Assembly (NCBI GenBank): GCA_018336035.1
Contig: JAGXRD010000098.1
Location: forward strand, 8,001-72,000
Length of the DNA: 64,000 nt
Source: Alphaproteobacteria bacterium
Lineage (GTDB): Bacteria; Pseudomonadota; Alphaproteobacteria; Ferrovibrionales; Ferrovibrionaceae
Direction: 5' to 3'
Notes under the pieces: generated by a model
Seen by the model: only the letters and a program-made list of their open reading frames with translations
What the model was told of the DNA's origin: nothing
The model's database searches: none
In this document: piece by piece, positions 24,998 through 34,395 of the stretch
Layout of the letters: each line of letters starts with the position of its first letter
How positions within the stretch are numbered: the first letter of the stretch is position 1
Position numbers and translations under genes: made by a program

Positions 24998-25215
24998 TCG
25001 CCGCCACCCTGGTCGTCGCCGGCGACGGCTGCCAGGCGGCTGTCATCCGCCGCTTGGTCATCGAGCGCTTCATCACGGAAAGCGCCCATGACCATGGCCA
25101 GTTCGGGATCGACGGCCACGACGAAGCCCTGGGAAGCTGCCTGGGCGACCATAGCTGCTTCTACATTCCGCAGCTCTTTGGGAGTAAGAGGGTTGGTCAC
25201 GCTGCCACCTGACAT
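24994..25215 (-). CDS. Small transfer-operon protein, TraD-like position
   Basis: This 73-residue protein begins MSGGSVTNPLTPKELRN. It has a helical centre (EAAMVAQAASQGFVVAVDPE) and an acidic, disordered end. An ORF extending 62 codons upstream runs into the coupling-protein gene and is not believable. It overlaps the VirD4 gene by 19 bases. IncP elements often have a small traD gene near traG/traI; similarity was not verified. Confidence 0.6.
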   Translation of the reverse strand: MSGGSVTNPLTPKELRNVEAAMVAQAASQGFVVAVDPELAMVMGAFRDEALDDQAADDSRLAAVAGDDQGGGE

Positions 25216-27002
25216 GCATTTTCTCCTTCGTTGGTTGCATTGGACGGTGCGGGAATCGATGACCGCTGCCTTAACGTGCGGTTCTTGAAAAATAGAAACT
25301 GCCGGCCATAGATGGCTGGTTGGCCAGCTACGAAAATCAGCATGTCGCCGGGCACAACACGGCCAAACCGGCCTTTGCGAAGGCCGGGCAGACTCATGCA
25401 CTCATCGGGCGTCATCAGATTGCGTCCGACCTCAGAGATGCTTTCCGAGATATTGCCGGTCAGCTCGCCAGCCTTTGAGGATCTGGACCGCTTTCGCTGT
25501 ACCAGCGTGGTTTTACCCGTCAATTCCGACAGGGCCTTGGCTGTGTCGTACTTGTTGGGCGCATAGGCCACACGGATATGGCAGTTGCTGGTGATCGCTT
25601 CATCTTTTCCGTATGCGTCCTGGCTCTGCAGCTGGGCAATATCCTGGACGATGATGAATGCCTTGAGGCCATAGCCGGCCATGTACGCCAGCGCTTCCTG
25701 GAAAATGTCTAGTTTCCCAAGCGACGTGAACTCATCGAGCATGAGGAGCAGGCGGTACCGATAATGTTTAGTTGGCTGGCCAGCACTAAACGTTAATTCC
25801 GGCATGAGCCGGTTGAGGATCTGGTTCAGCATAAGCCGGTAAAGCGGCCGCAGGCGCTTAATGTCTTTCGGCGGGATCACGAGGTAGAGCGAAACAGGCT
25901 TGTCGCTGTTCATCAGATCCGCGATGCGGAAGTCACAGATCGAGGTATTCCGGGCAACAATCGGATCGGCGTAGAGCGACAGGTCTACCTTTGCTGACGA
26001 ATGCACGCCGCTGCGTTCATTCGGTGCGCGCTTTTTCATGCCGCTTGCCGCAGCTCTCACGACCCTGTCTGCGACGGCGTCGCCGTGCTCATACTGCGTC
26101 ATGTCGTCAAGAAGCGCTTTAAAGCTGGCATCGCCATCGCTGCCGGCGACTTCAATTTCGTCACCGCCAACCGACATAAATTCATGGACATCTGCGAGCG
26201 TGGCGATTTTCTCACCGCCGCTATCGCGATGAACGACATACAGCACATGGAGGATGGCGGCCGTGAGCCAGCCCCAACCCTCCTTCATCCAGAAGTCTTT
26301 TAGGCCTTTGCCCTCGGGATCCACGATCATGCTGGCGATGTTCTGGGCGTCAGCCACCTGGTACGGCGATCCGATGCGGACCTCTGCAAGCGGGTTGTAC
26401 CTGGCTGAGCCGCACAGGGCGGCGGGGTCAAAGCGCAGGACGCGGTGGCCGATAGCGTTTCGCCAACCGGCTGTCAGGGCGTAGTTCTCGCCCTTGATAT
26501 CCAGCACCAGGGCGCTTTCGAGCCAGGAGAGCAGGGTGGGCACGACCAGGCCGACGCCTTTGCCCGACCTGGTCGGCGCATAAGCCAGAATATGCTCAGG
26601 ACCGTTATGATGCAGGGGGCGGACCCGCAGATTGCCCTTCCAGCCACCTACCACGGCTCCAACTGAGCCAAGCAGGGCGGCTCGCCTGGCATCGCCCATG
26701 TTCGCCCACCTTGCGGAGCCATGGGTATTCCGGGCATCACGGCCGCCATGGAGAGTGGTCGTGTCGGCTCGTGCGATCAGCATCGCCGCCGCGCCCATGA
26801 CGACGACGCCGGCAGCGCCTGTCCACCACACGGGGTACAGGAGATTTGACGGCAGGCCGCCGGTCACCATGATGGTCTTGAGAAGCCAGACCCACCACCT
26901 CGGATCCAGCGAATTAAAGCCTACCGCCCAATGCCACTGAATCCCGATGGCGACCAGAGTCAGGAGGAACACGACGACGAATGAAATTCGAACCGCAATC
27001 AT
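25197..27002 (-). CDS. traG: Type IV coupling protein, TraG/VirD4 family
   Basis: This 601-residue inner-membrane ATPase links the relaxosome to the secretion channel. Three hydrophobic segments fill residues 5-85, followed by HGSARWAN and Walker A APTRSGKGVGLVVPT near residue 150. ALVLDIKGENY and Walker B RLLLMLDEFTSLGKLD are also typical. The length fits the TraG group, which is slightly larger than the minimal VirD4 core. The gene sits between VirB11 and the DNA-processing genes, which is the usual bridge position. Confidence 0.95.
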   Translation of the reverse strand: MIAVRISFVVVFLLTLVAIGIQWHWAVGFNSLDPRWWVWLLKTIMVTGGLPSNLLYPVWWTGAAGVVVMGAAAMLIARADTTTLHGGRDARNTHGSARWANMGDARRAALLGSVGAVVGGWKGNLRVRPLHHNGPEHILAYAPTRSGKGVGLVVPTLLSWLESALVLDIKGENYALTAGWRNAIGHRVLRFDPAALCGSARYNPLAEVRIGSPYQVADAQNIASMIVDPEGKGLKDFWMKEGWGWLTAAILHVLYVVHRDSGGEKIATLADVHEFMSVGGDEIEVAGSDGDASFKALLDDMTQYEHGDAVADRVVRAAASGMKKRAPNERSGVHSSAKVDLSLYADPIVARNTSICDFRIADLMNSDKPVSLYLVIPPKDIKRLRPLYRLMLNQILNRLMPELTFSAGQPTKHYRYRLLLMLDEFTSLGKLDIFQEALAYMAGYGLKAFIIVQDIAQLQSQDAYGKDEAITSNCHIRVAYAPNKYDTAKALSELTGKTTLVQRKRSRSSKAGELTGNISESISEVGRNLMTPDECMSLPGLRKGRFGRVVPGDMLIFVAGQPAIYGRQFLFFKNRTLRQRSSIPAPSNATNEGENACQVAA

Positions 27003-27017
27003 TGTTTCTCTCGAAAG

Positions 27018-27986
27018 TTATGCCGCCGCCAGCAGGAAATTACCGTCTTGCAGGATGAACCTGTCGTTCCGAGGCTCGTAAATGTCAGTAATGCGACGCC
27101 AGCCGTCGCTGCTGCGCTTGATCTGCACAACTACGTCGACCAGTTCGCGCAAAAACTCAGGTACTTTCGGCATGTGATTGCCTGACCAGGCGATGTTCTG
27201 CTCGAATTTCCGATTGATCGCCTGGTGCGTGCTTTCGGCATGGATCGAGCACATGAAGCCCGTCATGCCGCTGTTGAGGATGGCTAGCGCGACAAATGCA
27301 TTCTGGGTGGAGATCTCGCCCAGGATGGGGTGATCGGGTGTGGCGCGCATCAGATGGTCGTAGATCTGCCGCCAGGTAATCATCCCGGCACCAGTGCCTT
27401 CCTCACGGGCGGCGATCAAACCAACCCCATCCCAGAACCTGCCCAGATGCAGCTCAGGCGTATCTTCGACGCCGATAACGCGCCGATCCTCCGGAATGCA
27501 TTCCAGCAGCTTATTCAGAAGGGTCGTTTTGCCAGTATTTGTGGCACCCGAAACGATGATGTTCTTTTCGGCGCTGACAGCGCCGATGAGATAATTCCTC
27601 ACAGCATCGTTCACCCCCAGCTGTTGCCAGCTGGGGCTAAACGGATGCTTACAGCGGATAGCCAGGGAAAGGCCGGTTTGGACAGAAGGACCAACCAAAC
27701 ACTCGAAGCGGTGACCGCCAGGCAGGACAGTTGACAGCTTCGGCTTGGTATCTGGATCGAATACCAGGCCATGCCAGTTGCCGAGAGCCTTGCAGATCGT
27801 TTCGATCACCGACAGCGATAGCTCAGGGCATTCAATCTGACGCTTACCATCGCCGCGCCGGTCGGTCGTTACGACTTCCTGCCGGACCATCCGAATCTCA
27901 ATAGTGCTGGGATCTGAGTAATGCTGCGCCAGCGGCTCAAGCAGCCGGCGCAGCATCAGGTCAGATCCATGAACGGGAGCATTCAT
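27018..27986 (-). CDS. virB11: VirB11/TrbB traffic ATPase
   Basis: This 322-residue cytoplasmic hexameric ATPase has Walker A GATNTGKTTLLNKLL, an Asp box near VEDTPELHLG, a Walker B-like region (TPDHPILGEIS) and the His box in GFMCSIHAEST. Its length is normal. The start MNAPVHGSDL (27986) lies 15 bases after the upstream stop; the longer frame from 28067 would overlap that gene by 67 bases. In RP4-like systems this gene opens the operon, but here it is placed near the end, next to traG. Confidence 0.93.
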   Translation of the reverse strand: MNAPVHGSDLMLRRLLEPLAQHYSDPSTIEIRMVRQEVVTTDRRGDGKRQIECPELSLSVIETICKALGNWHGLVFDPDTKPKLSTVLPGGHRFECLVGPSVQTGLSLAIRCKHPFSPSWQQLGVNDAVRNYLIGAVSAEKNIIVSGATNTGKTTLLNKLLECIPEDRRVIGVEDTPELHLGRFWDGVGLIAAREEGTGAGMITWRQIYDHLMRATPDHPILGEISTQNAFVALAILNSGMTGFMCSIHAESTHQAINRKFEQNIAWSGNHMPKVPEFLRELVDVVVQIKRSSDGWRRITDIYEPRNDRFILQDGNFLLAAA

Positions 27987-28000
27987 GGTGCTGACCAGGC

Positions 28001-30124
28001 TCAATACGGGCAGGGCGGCAGGAACATCTGCTGCACCGGAGGTCCGGGAGGGCCAATGTTTGTCCAATGCCAGTTGAGCACCTGGCTATCCATTATCCCG
28101 CCGTTGCCAGAGTACCAGCCGCCAGAATCGAACGAGCAGGTGTTACCTACAATCTGGCCAGTCTCAGTGTTTTTGAGTTGGTGTTTCTGAATTAATCCAG
28201 TCACCCACATTCGCTGGTACCAGTAGTCTTGTTGGTTGCTGTCCCCAACGGTGTGAAACAGTTGGTAGTAATATCCGGTCGTGAGCCGCCGATTATCTAT
28301 GAGCGTGGTAACGCAAACATCGACTGGGCCGGCCGGCGTGCCAGCGCCGATAACCTTGTTGTAAATCGTGTTGTCCGGGCGCTTCCATTGCTCAACCTTA
28401 TTGGTCTCGCGAAGTGCATCGCATCCTTGGTATGTCGAGGTTCCGGTCGGAACGGTACTGGTGCCCTGCAGCTCATAGGGAAGCTGCACAGCGCCGGGCA
28501 GAACCTCGCTCACCTTGATATCAAACCGGCCAGAAGCAGGTTCGATGTAAACAGTCGTTTGTGCATAACTATAGAGCTGGCCATCATGGTTCTGATAACC
28601 GGTGATCTGAACCTTATGGACGTAAACGGACTGCGAGTTCTGGCACTGGCCGAGATACTTCCGGCTGCCATTGTCGAGGAAGAAGAACCGCTCTTGCCCA
28701 TAGGACCGCGCTGCCGTCATGTCGTGCTGCCACAGTGACGGGTCTGTGCAACCGTCTATCGTAGACTGGACAGCCAGAGTCGATGTGTCTGGCGTGCAAT
28801 CAGTGATGAACTGGCTGAGAGAGCCGACGGTGATTCGCAGCCTGCTCTGTAAGGCAACGGTGCTGGCGTTCTGATCGATGACGGGTTGGCAGATATAGGC
28901 CCCACCGGCATCCGTGTAGACTTTGGTTTGCGGATACTCAGTGCCATTGTCCGCGCAAGCGCCGGCCTGATAGGTGACGCCTTCCAGTGTGTAATGATGC
29001 GTTCCTTGCTGAAAGCTTTTCGAGTTGGCGAAATCGTGGCGGATCGAGCAGCCGTTCGTTGTCGCCACCAGCTGAACGGCTGGTTTTGCCTCAGAAGCCT
29101 CACAACCACGAACCTGAACCTCGCGGTTGCTGGCATCCATGTAAACCAGCGTCGCTCTAGGCGTCGCCAGCTTGCCTACATAGTCAAGCGAGACAGTGCA
29201 GGAGTCGTACTTCTCGACAATAGGAAAAATCTTGTCGGAATCCGGAGTGCAGTCGGTGACTTCTTTGGTCGCGCCACCCTCATCAACATAATAGAGCTTG
29301 AATTGTGCCTGGGAGTTCCGGGCGTCCAGATCGATTTGATCGCTGCAGACGCTGTAGCTGCGCAGCAGCGGGAACCCCTTGCTTGAATCACTGCATTCGG
29401 TCTCAGACTGGACCGTGCCGCCCTTTGAGGTAATCGACTTGTTCTGTTGGACAGCCCTCAGCTGCGCCAGGTCGACGCGGATCGGGCAGCCATCCGATGA
29501 AACGCGCACGGATTCCTCCGGCGCTGGTGCCACTGACACTGCAGAAGGCGTCTGATAGTTGCCGGCAAGGTCGTTCTGGCGCTGGCCGCTATTCGACTGC
29601 GGAGCGGCGGCCTGCTGAGTTGCCTTGGCCGGCTCTTCCTTTTTCTCCTCTTGCTTGGCGGCAGCAAGTTTCTCCAGGGCAGCCCGGAGCTGAGCGCGAT
29701 CACCTTTCACCAGCACATCGGCCGCAGGATCCAGCTGCGGCTTTGCCATATCGAATTGGGCGGTGAAATCTGTCGAGTTCAGAGCTTCCTGGCGGCCGTT
29801 TTTCTCCACACCGACCAGGACGACCTGGCCGATTTTCTTGCTGTTCACGTCGACATATCGGGTGTAGCCCTTGGCAGTAACACCATCAGTCAATGTCCGC
29901 TCGATCCCTGGCACGTTCAGCAGGGACAGATCGATGGCGCGCGGTTCGTTAAGCGGAACATCGATGGCGGTCCTGGCCTTGGTCTGGATCTCCACCTTTT
30001 CAGCCAGAGAGGGTGCCTCCGGCAGAGCGGAAACAGGCTTGGTTTGGGCATGCGCCCCGATCGCCATTGTTCCACTGATCGTCAGAACGATGGCGGCAAT
30101 GCAGTTGATAACAATTCTAGTCAT
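28001..30124 (-). CDS. Exported cysteine-rich six-repeat protein in the secretion-system operon
   Basis: This 707-residue protein has a signal peptide (residues 1-26, cut near AHAQ). A predicted helical and Lys/Glu/Ala-rich linker spans about 140-205. Six repeats of about 47-53 residues follow, each with two Cys: 213/244, 260/292, 309/341, 359/390, 412/443 and 459/494. The regular 31-35 residue gap within pairs suggests one disulfide per repeat. The C-terminal 200 residues are Tyr/Trp/Gly rich and carry further Cys. I recognise no family. It lies between virB10 and virB11, so it is probably a periplasmic or surface part of the transfer apparatus or a mating-pair stabiliser. Confidence 0.75.
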   Translation of the reverse strand: MTRIVINCIAAIVLTISGTMAIGAHAQTKPVSALPEAPSLAEKVEIQTKARTAIDVPLNEPRAIDLSLLNVPGIERTLTDGVTAKGYTRYVDVNSKKIGQVVLVGVEKNGRQEALNSTDFTAQFDMAKPQLDPAADVLVKGDRAQLRAALEKLAAAKQEEKKEEPAKATQQAAAPQSNSGQRQNDLAGNYQTPSAVSVAPAPEESVRVSSDGCPIRVDLAQLRAVQQNKSITSKGGTVQSETECSDSSKGFPLLRSYSVCSDQIDLDARNSQAQFKLYYVDEGGATKEVTDCTPDSDKIFPIVEKYDSCTVSLDYVGKLATPRATLVYMDASNREVQVRGCEASEAKPAVQLVATTNGCSIRHDFANSKSFQQGTHHYTLEGVTYQAGACADNGTEYPQTKVYTDAGGAYICQPVIDQNASTVALQSRLRITVGSLSQFITDCTPDTSTLAVQSTIDGCTDPSLWQHDMTAARSYGQERFFFLDNGSRKYLGQCQNSQSVYVHKVQITGYQNHDGQLYSYAQTTVYIEPASGRFDIKVSEVLPGAVQLPYELQGTSTVPTGTSTYQGCDALRETNKVEQWKRPDNTIYNKVIGAGTPAGPVDVCVTTLIDNRRLTTGYYYQLFHTVGDSNQQDYWYQRMWVTGLIQKHQLKNTETGQIVGNTCSFDSGGWYSGNGGIMDSQVLNWHWTNIGPPGPPVQQMFLPPCPY

Positions 30125-30138
30125 GGTCTTCCCCTTGC

Positions 30139-31263
30139 TTACTTGCTTGAAGGTTTGGCGGCCGAGCTAGCCAGGTCGGCTGGTGGCGGAGCAGGGCCAT
30201 CCTCGATTCGGCGGATGTACCAGTCCTGGGCAGGCCGGATCTGCGCCCGTGTACCCTGCGAAATTGTGATGATCGGCATGAGGTTGATGTTGCGCTCCAG
30301 ATCGGAGGCGGCGATCTCGCCCAGCTTTTGGCTCAGCTCCTGGGAGCCCTTATCGGCAATGGCCGAGGTGGTGCTTCCAGATGTCGTGGTGGCAGTCGTG
30401 GTGGTGGTGGTTTGCGTTCCGACTGCAGTGGCCAGGCGCACGCTGGCAGAGAGGCCGGCGAGAATGAACGCCGTGCCATAACGCTCCCAAAAGCGGTTAT
30501 CTACATCGCCGGTAACGCCGCCTCGGCCCTGTACGTCAGCCACTGGCGCTGCGAGCTGCAGGATCTCCGAGCGGTATTCGGCCATGAGGATCCGGGCGCA
30601 GTTGAATGACAGCCTGGAATCACCCTGCCGGCGTGGGCTGCTGTAGTCGCAGACCATGCGCGAGCCTTTCGGTACCAGCAGATTGCGGCCGTGATAGCCG
30701 AACACGTCCCGGCTCACGTGAAGGATGACCTGGCCACCGTTCTTGCTCTCGATTTGGCTATTAACGCCGGTCTCGAAAATGACGCTGATATAGCGGTCGG
30801 TCGTGAGGATCCGCGAGCTGTCGACAGGAAGGCCTGAGATCCTGCCGTCGTGATGGTACTTCTCCTGGACCTGGGGCGGTGGCGGCGACAGGTTGACATT
30901 CTGAATGCCGGCATTGGGCATGCCGGACGTGAGGATCGATTCAGCGGCGCTGTGCGGAGCCAGCTGGAAGCCGCCGGAGGCACGCCTGGCGAGCGTTGCC
31001 GCCAAGGCCAGGCGATAAGGATTTGGCGGAGGTGTCACGACCGGGGCAGGCGCGGGGGGCTGAGGTGCCGGCACAGTGCGCTCGATCACGACAGGCGGCA
31101 TTGCCGGCGTTGGGGGAGGCGGCGGCGGCGCGGGCGGCGCGGGCTTAAAATTCCACGCTGCCTGGTCGTCGGCCGGCAGCGCCGGTTGCCGATCCGGCGC
31201 TTGCGGTCCACACATGCCACCGAACGTCAAGCCAAGGGCCACTAGAACGTCACAGAGGGCCAT
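30139..31263 (-). CDS. virB10: VirB10/TrbI-like channel scaffold protein
   Basis: This 374-residue protein has an N-terminal hydrophobic stretch at residues 2-18, a Pro-rich periplasmic linker (PAPPAPPPPPPTP), and the conserved beta-barrel C-terminal domain with LVPKGSRMVCDY, RGGVTGDVDNRFWERYG and a final IRPAQDWYI. VirB10 spans both membranes and gates the channel. The N terminus lacks the usual long cytoplasmic tail and the hydrophobic part is short, which is odd for TrbI proteins. The gene overlaps virB9 by 1 base. The run of ACC/ACG codons (TTTTTTATTT in protein) marks the antenna loop. Confidence 0.9.
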   Translation of the reverse strand: MALCDVLVALGLTFGGMCGPQAPDRQPALPADDQAAWNFKPAPPAPPPPPPTPAMPPVVIERTVPAPQPPAPAPVVTPPPNPYRLALAATLARRASGGFQLAPHSAAESILTSGMPNAGIQNVNLSPPPPQVQEKYHHDGRISGLPVDSSRILTTDRYISVIFETGVNSQIESKNGGQVILHVSRDVFGYHGRNLLVPKGSRMVCDYSSPRRQGDSRLSFNCARILMAEYRSEILQLAAPVADVQGRGGVTGDVDNRFWERYGTAFILAGLSASVRLATAVGTQTTTTTTATTTSGSTTSAIADKGSQELSQKLGEIAASDLERNINLMPIITISQGTRAQIRPAQDWYIRRIEDGPAPPPADLASSAAKPSSK

Positions 31264-32336
31264 CAGACGCCCCTGTATTCGATGCAGATGAAGCTCAGTC
31301 CGGATTTCAGCGTGATGAGGCGCTGCGTGCTTTCAACGACCAGAGTCGTGCCGTTAACACGGGTGTTGACGGTCTCATCGATGCCGTCAACGACGATATA
31401 GGCGGTTGGAAGCTCGATATCCTTCCACTTATCGCCAAACCGGATGTAGGTGAAATAATCATCCCTAAAGACGGTCTCCGGTTTCAGCTCATTGCTACCG
31501 CGCAAGGTGTAATTGCCCCAACCCCGCAGCTTGTCGGGGCTAAAGGCAGCCGTTTGAACAAAGTCCGGCTTCTTTTGCGAGCTGCTGACGGCCTTGGCCG
31601 CTTCCGCCAGTGCGGCCGGCGATGGTGTTTTGGAACTGCTCTGATTGCGTGGTTTGCTGGTCCCGGTTCCTGCAGGCTCTGTCGTATCCTGGTCGATAGT
31701 GTCCTTCGTGGGCTCGGCTTCGCTCGCCAGCGGTGCCGGTTTGACGATGCGAACATGCCCCTCGATCACGAATCGCAGGTCCGGGACGTTCCTACTGTTG
31801 ATGCTCTCCGTGCGAAGGTAGATCGGATAGGTCTGCCCGGATTTGCCGTAAACGATAAGGTTGGTATCGATGCCGAAGCCCTGTGGCCGAACGGCGATCC
31901 GACGATCACCACGCTTTACGACTTCGAAGTTCTCAGTATCGCCGTTGTCCCAATTCTCGATCTGCTCACCTGTCGGCAGTTCGATCAGGGAGACCATGTA
32001 TTCGCGCAGGCGGACCTTATATTCGCAGTCGTTACACATCTGCGCTTTGAAGGTGCCCTTGGCTTTGTCGCTGTCCCAGGCTTCCTGGACCTGACCGCCA
32101 ACCGCGCCACGCTTCATTGCTGTAAACTTGCCCTCAGCCTGGTCGGTCGCCTGGCGCACCATGGAATCCGGGACCGGAACGGCCGTGACCGGACCGAGCG
32201 GTGCCGGCGTCGGAACTCCTGACGAGGATCCGCCGAGCACACGCGGACCGCCAACCGCAGTCTGCCCGAATGCCGCCACTGCAAAGAGGCAGAGGCAAAG
32301 CATGAGAGCCATCAGGTAGTATTTGAGTAATGTCAT
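31263..32336 (-). CDS. virB9: VirB9/TrbG outer-membrane-complex protein
   Basis: This 357-residue exported protein has a signal peptide (residues 1-25, ending FGQT). The N-terminal beta domain includes YKVRLREYMVSLIELP and GDTENFEVVKRGDRRIAVRP. A Pro/Ser/Lys-rich linker follows, and the C-terminal VirB7-binding domain includes YFTYIRFGDKWKDIELPTAYIV. VirB9, VirB7 and VirB10 form the outer core of the channel. The length is slightly above the usual 290-300 because of the linker. It overlaps virB8 by 4 bases. Confidence 0.92.
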   Translation of the reverse strand: MTLLKYYLMALMLCLCLFAVAAFGQTAVGGPRVLGGSSSGVPTPAPLGPVTAVPVPDSMVRQATDQAEGKFTAMKRGAVGGQVQEAWDSDKAKGTFKAQMCNDCEYKVRLREYMVSLIELPTGEQIENWDNGDTENFEVVKRGDRRIAVRPQGFGIDTNLIVYGKSGQTYPIYLRTESINSRNVPDLRFVIEGHVRIVKPAPLASEAEPTKDTIDQDTTEPAGTGTSKPRNQSSSKTPSPAALAEAAKAVSSSQKKPDFVQTAAFSPDKLRGWGNYTLRGSNELKPETVFRDDYFTYIRFGDKWKDIELPTAYIVVDGIDETVNTRVNGTTLVVESTQRLITLKSGLSFICIEYRGV

Positions 32337-33076
32337 GCGTTAGCCCTCTCCTTGAGAGACATATCCAGCACAGTGAAACCATGCGGGTTTTCGTACTTGT
32401 CGACGGGATGGACCCGATGCGGTCGGGTGGTGATGTTGAGGTATGCGCGCAGCTTCCTTTGCTCGACCAAGACGCCATTGCGCTTATCGATCTGCAGAAG
32501 CTCGACGGAATACTTATAGGTATTGCCGACTGCCTCGATGCGCTCGGCAGTTTCGATCATGATCGAGCGCGTCAGACCGCCCTTGATCTCTTTCTCGACC
32601 TCGGCCTTACGGTCCTTGGTAAATCGCTCGAAGTGCTTGCCATCTGCCACGCGCGAACAGAACCGCATGCGCTCGACTTGAGTAACCGAGTCAATTTCCA
32701 GGCATTCGCGGACGTACCGCTTTGCAATGCCTTCCATGGCCACATCGAAGCCGTACACGTTTTTCGCGATGGGCTCGATACGATAGATTTTGTCGTTGGC
32801 GTCGTAGGAACGAACCAACGCCACTTCCGTTGTTTTCAGCGGAAGCATGGTCGCGATGGCATTGGCCAGAACGACAATCGTAAACAGCAGCGCGATATTT
32901 GTGCCGGCCGAGATCCTGAGCAGCCATGCTAAACGGCGATGGGCAACCTGAAAGCTATAAGGATCAGCTTCATTCACTGACTGATGCTGATCAGTGGGTA
33001 CGGCAGTGCCGGCAACAGCAGCTGTGCCGAGCGCCCGCTTCCGGAGTAGTGGCAGCTTGAACTTCAAGAGGCCCAT
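32333..33076 (-). CDS. virB8: VirB8/TrbF inner-membrane scaffold protein
   Basis: This 247-residue bitopic protein has a cytoplasmic N-terminal region, one membrane segment around residues 50-75 and a periplasmic domain with an NTF2-like fold (DANDKIYRIEPI, YVRECLEIDSVTQVERM). It nucleates the inner complex of the secretion channel. The size fits TrbF/VirB8. The start overlaps the VirB7-like lipoprotein gene by 13 bases. Confidence 0.9.
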   Translation of the reverse strand: MGLLKFKLPLLRKRALGTAAVAGTAVPTDQHQSVNEADPYSFQVAHRRLAWLLRISAGTNIALLFTIVVLANAIATMLPLKTTEVALVRSYDANDKIYRIEPIAKNVYGFDVAMEGIAKRYVRECLEIDSVTQVERMRFCSRVADGKHFERFTKDRKAEVEKEIKGGLTRSIMIETAERIEAVGNTYKYSVELLQIDKRNGVLVEQRKLRAYLNITTRPHRVHPVDKYENPHGFTVLDMSLKERANA

Positions 33077-33309
33077 ACGAAGCCCCTGCTGTTAAAATCG
33101 ACCTCGGAACAAGCGCAGGGGCTTTTCCGCATGAGATCGCTGCCGCTGCCGTCATTGGCAGGCATTTCGACGCTCTTGCCCGAAACGGTGCAGCCGACCA
33201 GGAGGAGCAGGATCAGGCCGACAGCGAACCCGCCAGACAATGCCGTGACTGCCTTCCGAAGGATCCCGGCCTTACGTGGCGCGGCGTGGATAAGGGATAA
33301 TGTGTTCAA
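33064..33309 (-). CDS. virB7: VirB7-like lipoprotein
   Basis: This 81-residue small lipoprotein has a long N region, the hydrophobic stretch GFAVGLILLLLVGC and a lipobox ending at Cys40. Small lipoproteins at this place stabilise VirB9 in the outer membrane. The TTG start at 33309 is supported by AGGAG 7 bases upstream, the same arrangement seen before virB6. Sequence identity to known VirB7 is low, as is usual, so the call rests on place and lipobox. Confidence 0.75.
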   Translation of the reverse strand: MNTLSLIHAAPRKAGILRKAVTALSGGFAVGLILLLLVGCTVSGKSVEMPANDGSGSDLMRKSPCACSEVDFNSRGFVWAS

Positions 33310-33324
33310 CGGAGTTCTCCTGGC

Positions 33325-34395
33325 TTACGGCTTAGGGGGTTGCTTGGTGGCCTTCTGCAGCAGCGCCTGGACGTGATCGCCGATGCTCTGACCGTTGAAC
33401 TTGAGTTCACCGGTTTGCGAGTTCATTCCGATGTTCGGAATCATCGACAGTCCCTGACGGCCGTACTTGAACAAAGCCGCGCCGGTAGCAGCAGTACCGG
33501 CCGTGATGATTGCAGCCGCCTGATTTGACAGCTGAGAGCCTGTAAGGGAGTTGGCGATGCTAGTGGCTTCCGTCATGAATGCGGTGCCGAGCCAGCCCAT
33601 TGCGATGGCAACAAGGAATTTTGCGTTTGATAGGTTCGCAAACTCGCTAGCATCTGCCTCGGCCATATCTCTCAGGCCAAGACTTGTTACGCCATAGAGC
33701 ATTATGCCGAGAGCAAGTGTGCTGCCAAAGAGCACCATGAAGGACGAGATGACGGTCCTAATGCCCTTGGTGGCGATCTCTCTGCCCCAACCAAACCCAA
33801 AGCCCAGCATCATGAACGGGCTAAGTGTCGCCAGCATTGTGAGGCGGAAGATCGAAACAACGACTTGGGCGAAGTAGACGATTAGAACGATAAAATAAGG
33901 CACGATCAAAACAATCGCGAATAGTACGGGAAGCCAATTTGTCCAGCCTACAGATTTCGCGATCTGATACGCCAAGCGAATAACCGATATGACGCCTTCC
34001 TCTGCAACGCGGACGAGTTCGGTCATGCCCGCACCTAGCGTTTCAACAGAAGGCTCGGGACCAACGATGTCCTTGTTTGAGACCAGCAGAGCGGTGGCAG
34101 CGGCAGCGCCCATCATTTTCAAGCTGGCGATGAACACTGCATTCACCAGGCCGGGGCCAGAGCCGAACAACATCAGGCCAGATATGAAGACAAAGATGCT
34201 TTCCTTGCCCATATCCGATACGGTTGCCTTGAGTAGAATCATGCGGTAACCGTGAACGATCACCCAGATTCCAATGTAAGCAAGAAAGGCAGTCTGCATG
34301 GCACCCACCAAGGCCGTACTCAGTTCCTGGGTGTATCCATTGGCGAGATCGACGTATTCAGCGACAATCGCGCAGGTGAAGCAGTCACTGTTCAT
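33325..34395 (-). CDS. virB6: VirB6/TrbL polytopic inner-membrane protein
   Basis: This 356-residue protein has about six or seven membrane segments. TALVGAMQTAFLAYIGIWVIVHGYRMI at the N terminus is typical of VirB6/TrbL (residues 27-53), and the C-terminal part after residue 300 is soluble. It forms the inner part of the translocation channel. ATG 34395 has AGGAG with 7-base spacing. This Shine-Dalgarno lies antisense within the signal peptide of the plus-strand gene at 34376. Confidence 0.9.
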   Translation of the reverse strand: MNSDCFTCAIVAEYVDLANGYTQELSTALVGAMQTAFLAYIGIWVIVHGYRMILLKATVSDMGKESIFVFISGLMLFGSGPGLVNAVFIASLKMMGAAAATALLVSNKDIVGPEPSVETLGAGMTELVRVAEEGVISVIRLAYQIAKSVGWTNWLPVLFAIVLIVPYFIVLIVYFAQVVVSIFRLTMLATLSPFMMLGFGFGWGREIATKGIRTVISSFMVLFGSTLALGIMLYGVTSLGLRDMAEADASEFANLSNAKFLVAIAMGWLGTAFMTEATSIANSLTGSQLSNQAAAIITAGTAATGAALFKYGRQGLSMIPNIGMNSQTGELKFNGQSIGDHVQALLQKATKQPPKP

